A DNA stretch of 64,000 nt from Pachyseris speciosa (taxonomy: Eukaryota > Cnidaria > Anthozoa > Scleractinia > Pachyseridae), in NCBI GenBank assembly GCA_016490735.1, contig JAEMWC010000763.1:182501-246500 (forward strand), given 5' to 3'. The translations under genes were made by a program, and so were the position numbers. Of the stretch, positions 62,268 through 64,000 are shown piece by piece; the stretch's first letter is position 1, and every line of letters starts with the position of its first letter. The notes beneath the pieces are model-generated. The model searched no databases. It saw only the letters and a program-made list of their open reading frames with translations, and was not told where the DNA came from.

Positions 62268-63546
62268 ATTAGATTATAATGACGGCGATTTTAATTTAAT
62301 ATTACTATCTCATGATAAATTTTCAAGAGCTAGTAAAGATGGTGTTACAAGAAGAGCTTGTTTTACTCAAAGTTTTTTACATCCTTTAAAAATAGATGAT
62401 GATAAATGGGAAGTGTCTTTATTACAAGCATTTTTACCTCCTAAATCAAATACGAAACCGAAAATAACATTAGAAAAAAGCGATAAAACAGTTACAGAAA
62501 TTTCCATACCTGATAATAATTATCAACAATACTGGGAAATATTCTATGAAATTGGTTACATACTTACAAATTCAAATTCAAATTCAAATTCAAATTCAGG
62601 AGAGGGTTTTCAATTAATGAGTTATACATGGAGACAACTGGATACATATAGCAATATTGTGCGCATAAATTCTTTAAAATTTAAATTAAATGGTGCTTTG
62701 CGTACATATTCAGATGTTTTTGAGGCCCTAAAAAAAGTGCATAATCAGACCAAATCGTCTTCTTATCAAAGGGTTTTTTCTCAATCTAATTATCCTTTAC
62801 TACACAGTAACAATATTAATTTAAATAATTTAAATAATTATGGTGATGCGTTTTTATATTCTGGAAACAACTTCAAATTTGGCCTGTTAAATATTACTAG
62901 TGATTCTATAATCTTGAGGCATTCTTTACAAAGTAGGTTTTACTTGCTAGTATTGAACAATAATCTAGCATTAGCGTTAGATTTAGACAGTAAAATAAGT
63001 TTTGATAAACATTGGAGGAAAATAAGCAGTGCAACTATCGAATTTTTTACATTTAAAAATTTAGTGTTATTATATTCCGTAGGCAATATTCAAATACAAC
63101 GAGTTACACAATATCGAAGTCCATCATTTGTATATAAGCAAAGTGATAAGTGGTTATGCAACATTCCTTCTACAGGACGATTAAAATTTTTTGATCTAGA
63201 AATAGATAATTCGACGGATATAACGCCTTTTTTAAGTAAAATAATTAATGAACCTGATGGAGAATTTATAATTAATATAAATTTAATAGCTTCAGGGGAC
63301 TGTATGCATAATAAACAATTAATACCCTTTTTAGAAGTAGTTTACACAGATGGTGTCATTAATTATCATGAAAACAGTAGATATAAATTCAAGCGCGTAC
63401 AAAAAGGTTTGTATAGCGGCGTTGATGTTGAAATAAGAGAAATAAGTAGAAATAGTTCAACTGTAGTATATCCTAAGTGGTGGACAGGACAAACAATTCT
63501 TGTATTACTTTTTAAGAAAACTTATAACCAAAGTATTTGGAAATGA
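62260..63546 (+). CDS. 428-residue structural-type protein, block B
   Basis: It starts inside the integrase stop (ATGAATAG) and ends in an ATGA overlap with the next gene. It is beta-rich with many Asn, Ser and Tyr: NLILLSHDKFSRASKDGV, WEVSLLQAFLPPK, then an asparagine/serine repeat NSNSNSNSNS coded by a six-base microsatellite. Later come RINSLKFKLNGALRTYSDVF and WLCNIPSTGRLKFFDLEIDN. No membrane segments. The gene order after integrase, and the fold character, suggest a minor capsid or penton/fibre-type protein of Polintons. I cannot name the exact family. Confidence 0.5.
   Translation: MNRLDYNDGDFNLILLSHDKFSRASKDGVTRRACFTQSFLHPLKIDDDKWEVSLLQAFLPPKSNTKPKITLEKSDKTVTEISIPDNNYQQYWEIFYEIGYILTNSNSNSNSNSGEGFQLMSYTWRQLDTYSNIVRINSLKFKLNGALRTYSDVFEALKKVHNQTKSSSYQRVFSQSNYPLLHSNNINLNNLNNYGDAFLYSGNNFKFGLLNITSDSIILRHSLQSRFYLLVLNNNLALALDLDSKISFDKHWRKISSATIEFFTFKNLVLLYSVGNIQIQRVTQYRSPSFVYKQSDKWLCNIPSTGRLKFFDLEIDNSTDITPFLSKIINEPDGEFIININLIASGDCMHNKQLIPFLEVVYTDGVINYHENSRYKFKRVQKGLYSGVDVEIREISRNSSTVVYPKWWTGQTILVLLFKKTYNQSIWK
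62566..62598. repeat. ATTCAA microsatellite within a coding region
   Basis: Five to six in-frame TCAAAT/AATTCA units coding alternating Asn and Ser. Hexamer length keeps the frame. Confidence 0.75.
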
Positions 63547-64000
63547 ATCCTGATACATTAATAATCACTGGTACAACAGATGGCGATGGTAATTACGTTG
63601 AGAATTTTAATAGATTAATGAATTATACTTATGATCATGAAATTTGCGTAGATAAATTAATCTTATATAAAGCAGATTTACGAAATATTGATGAAAAAGA
63701 TGATGCTTTTAAATTAAAAACAACAACAGCAACTGGAAAATTACCTTCATCGTTAGTAGAAACTGTTGATGATTTAGTAGATATTTTTAATAAGGCGCTA
63801 CCAGATGGTTCATTTTCACTTAAAAAAGAGAGTGATAATACATTAACTATTGTATTTAAAAACAATGGTGAAGTAACATTAAATGCTAGTCTGGCTAGAA
63901 GTCTTGGACTTATAAATAAAGATAAAGAAAAAAATATATTTCTTTCGGATATTACTATAACAGCTACGGGAGATGATAATGTTAAGTTATCATTAAATAA
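63543..64000 (+). CDS. penton-like protein, block B (partial, runs off the edge)
   Basis: It begins within the previous stop (ATGA). The visible 152 residues are NPDTLIITGTTDGDGNYVEN, then LVETVDDLVDIFNKALPDGS and VTLNASLARSLGLINKDKE. The beta strand followed by LARSLGLI parallels NIELDENLAEFLGIDKK in the 220-residue block A protein, so both may share a fold. Still open at the last base. Confidence 0.5.
   Translation, partial: MNPDTLIITGTTDGDGNYVENFNRLMNYTYDHEICVDKLILYKADLRNIDEKDDAFKLKTTTATGKLPSSLVETVDDLVDIFNKALPDGSFSLKKESDNTLTIVFKNNGEVTLNASLARSLGLINKDKEKNIFLSDITITATGDDNVKLSLN

Overview
The window looks like a piece of an anthozoan cnidarian genome, most likely a stony coral. The evidence is four split, in-phase exons of a USP4/15-type deubiquitinase, two tRNA-derived SINE families of a type I associate with corals, CR1-like and Tx1-like LINE remnants, a Penelope GIY-YIG fragment, a Merlin-type transposase and many short terminal-inverted-repeat elements. 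Species is an inference from family recognition only; no search was run.

Three blocks stand out. Block A (about 1-10 kb) is a dense, intron-poor, virus-like cluster on both strands. It holds a decayed A32/FtsK-type packaging ATPase, a candidate major capsid protein, a second large structural protein with a C-terminal anchor, a small penton-like protein, coiled-coil and membrane proteins, and an acidic cysteine-rich protein. Most of its start codons have a TATATT-like motif only 4-12 bases upstream. A 147-base palindrome closes the block on the right. No polymerase or integrase is visible in it, so it may continue past the left edge.

The middle (10-50 kb) is host sequence full of mobile elements: a nested inverted-repeat complex (19.6-22.5 kb), a short-unit satellite (27.9-28.7 kb, with outliers at 14.5 and 15.5 kb), the USP exons on the minus strand (31.7 to 22.6 kb), a truncated DUF3987-like gene with its P-loop split by an intron (36.8-36.2 kb), an intact Merlin-like transposase (37.2-38.2 kb), a tRNA SINE and a dead CR1-like LINE (45-48.8 kb).

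Block B (50.4-64 kb, running off the right edge) is an AT-rich Polinton/Maverick- or adintovirus-like element, different from block A. From left to right it has a hairpin carrying a TATA box, a minus-strand gene, a promoter with CCAAT and TATA boxes, three tandem diverged paralogs, a small protein with an LxCxE (retinoblastoma-binding type) motif, five or six orphan early-type genes, a broken protein-primed type B DNA polymerase, an unusual array of short ATG-less reading frames each behind a splice acceptor, a retrovirus-like DDE integrase, and two overlapping structural genes (ATGAATAG and ATGA overlaps).

The most interesting observation is the splice array at 59.2-61.2 kb. Two donors (both phase 1) are followed by about nine acceptors, and nearly all open a reading frame in exactly the matching phase, including the integrase. 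This suggests one leader peptide joined alternatively to many tails, several of them very short and tryptophan-rich. Many breaks in both viral blocks lie in or near homopolymer runs, so part of the apparent decay could be assembly error.
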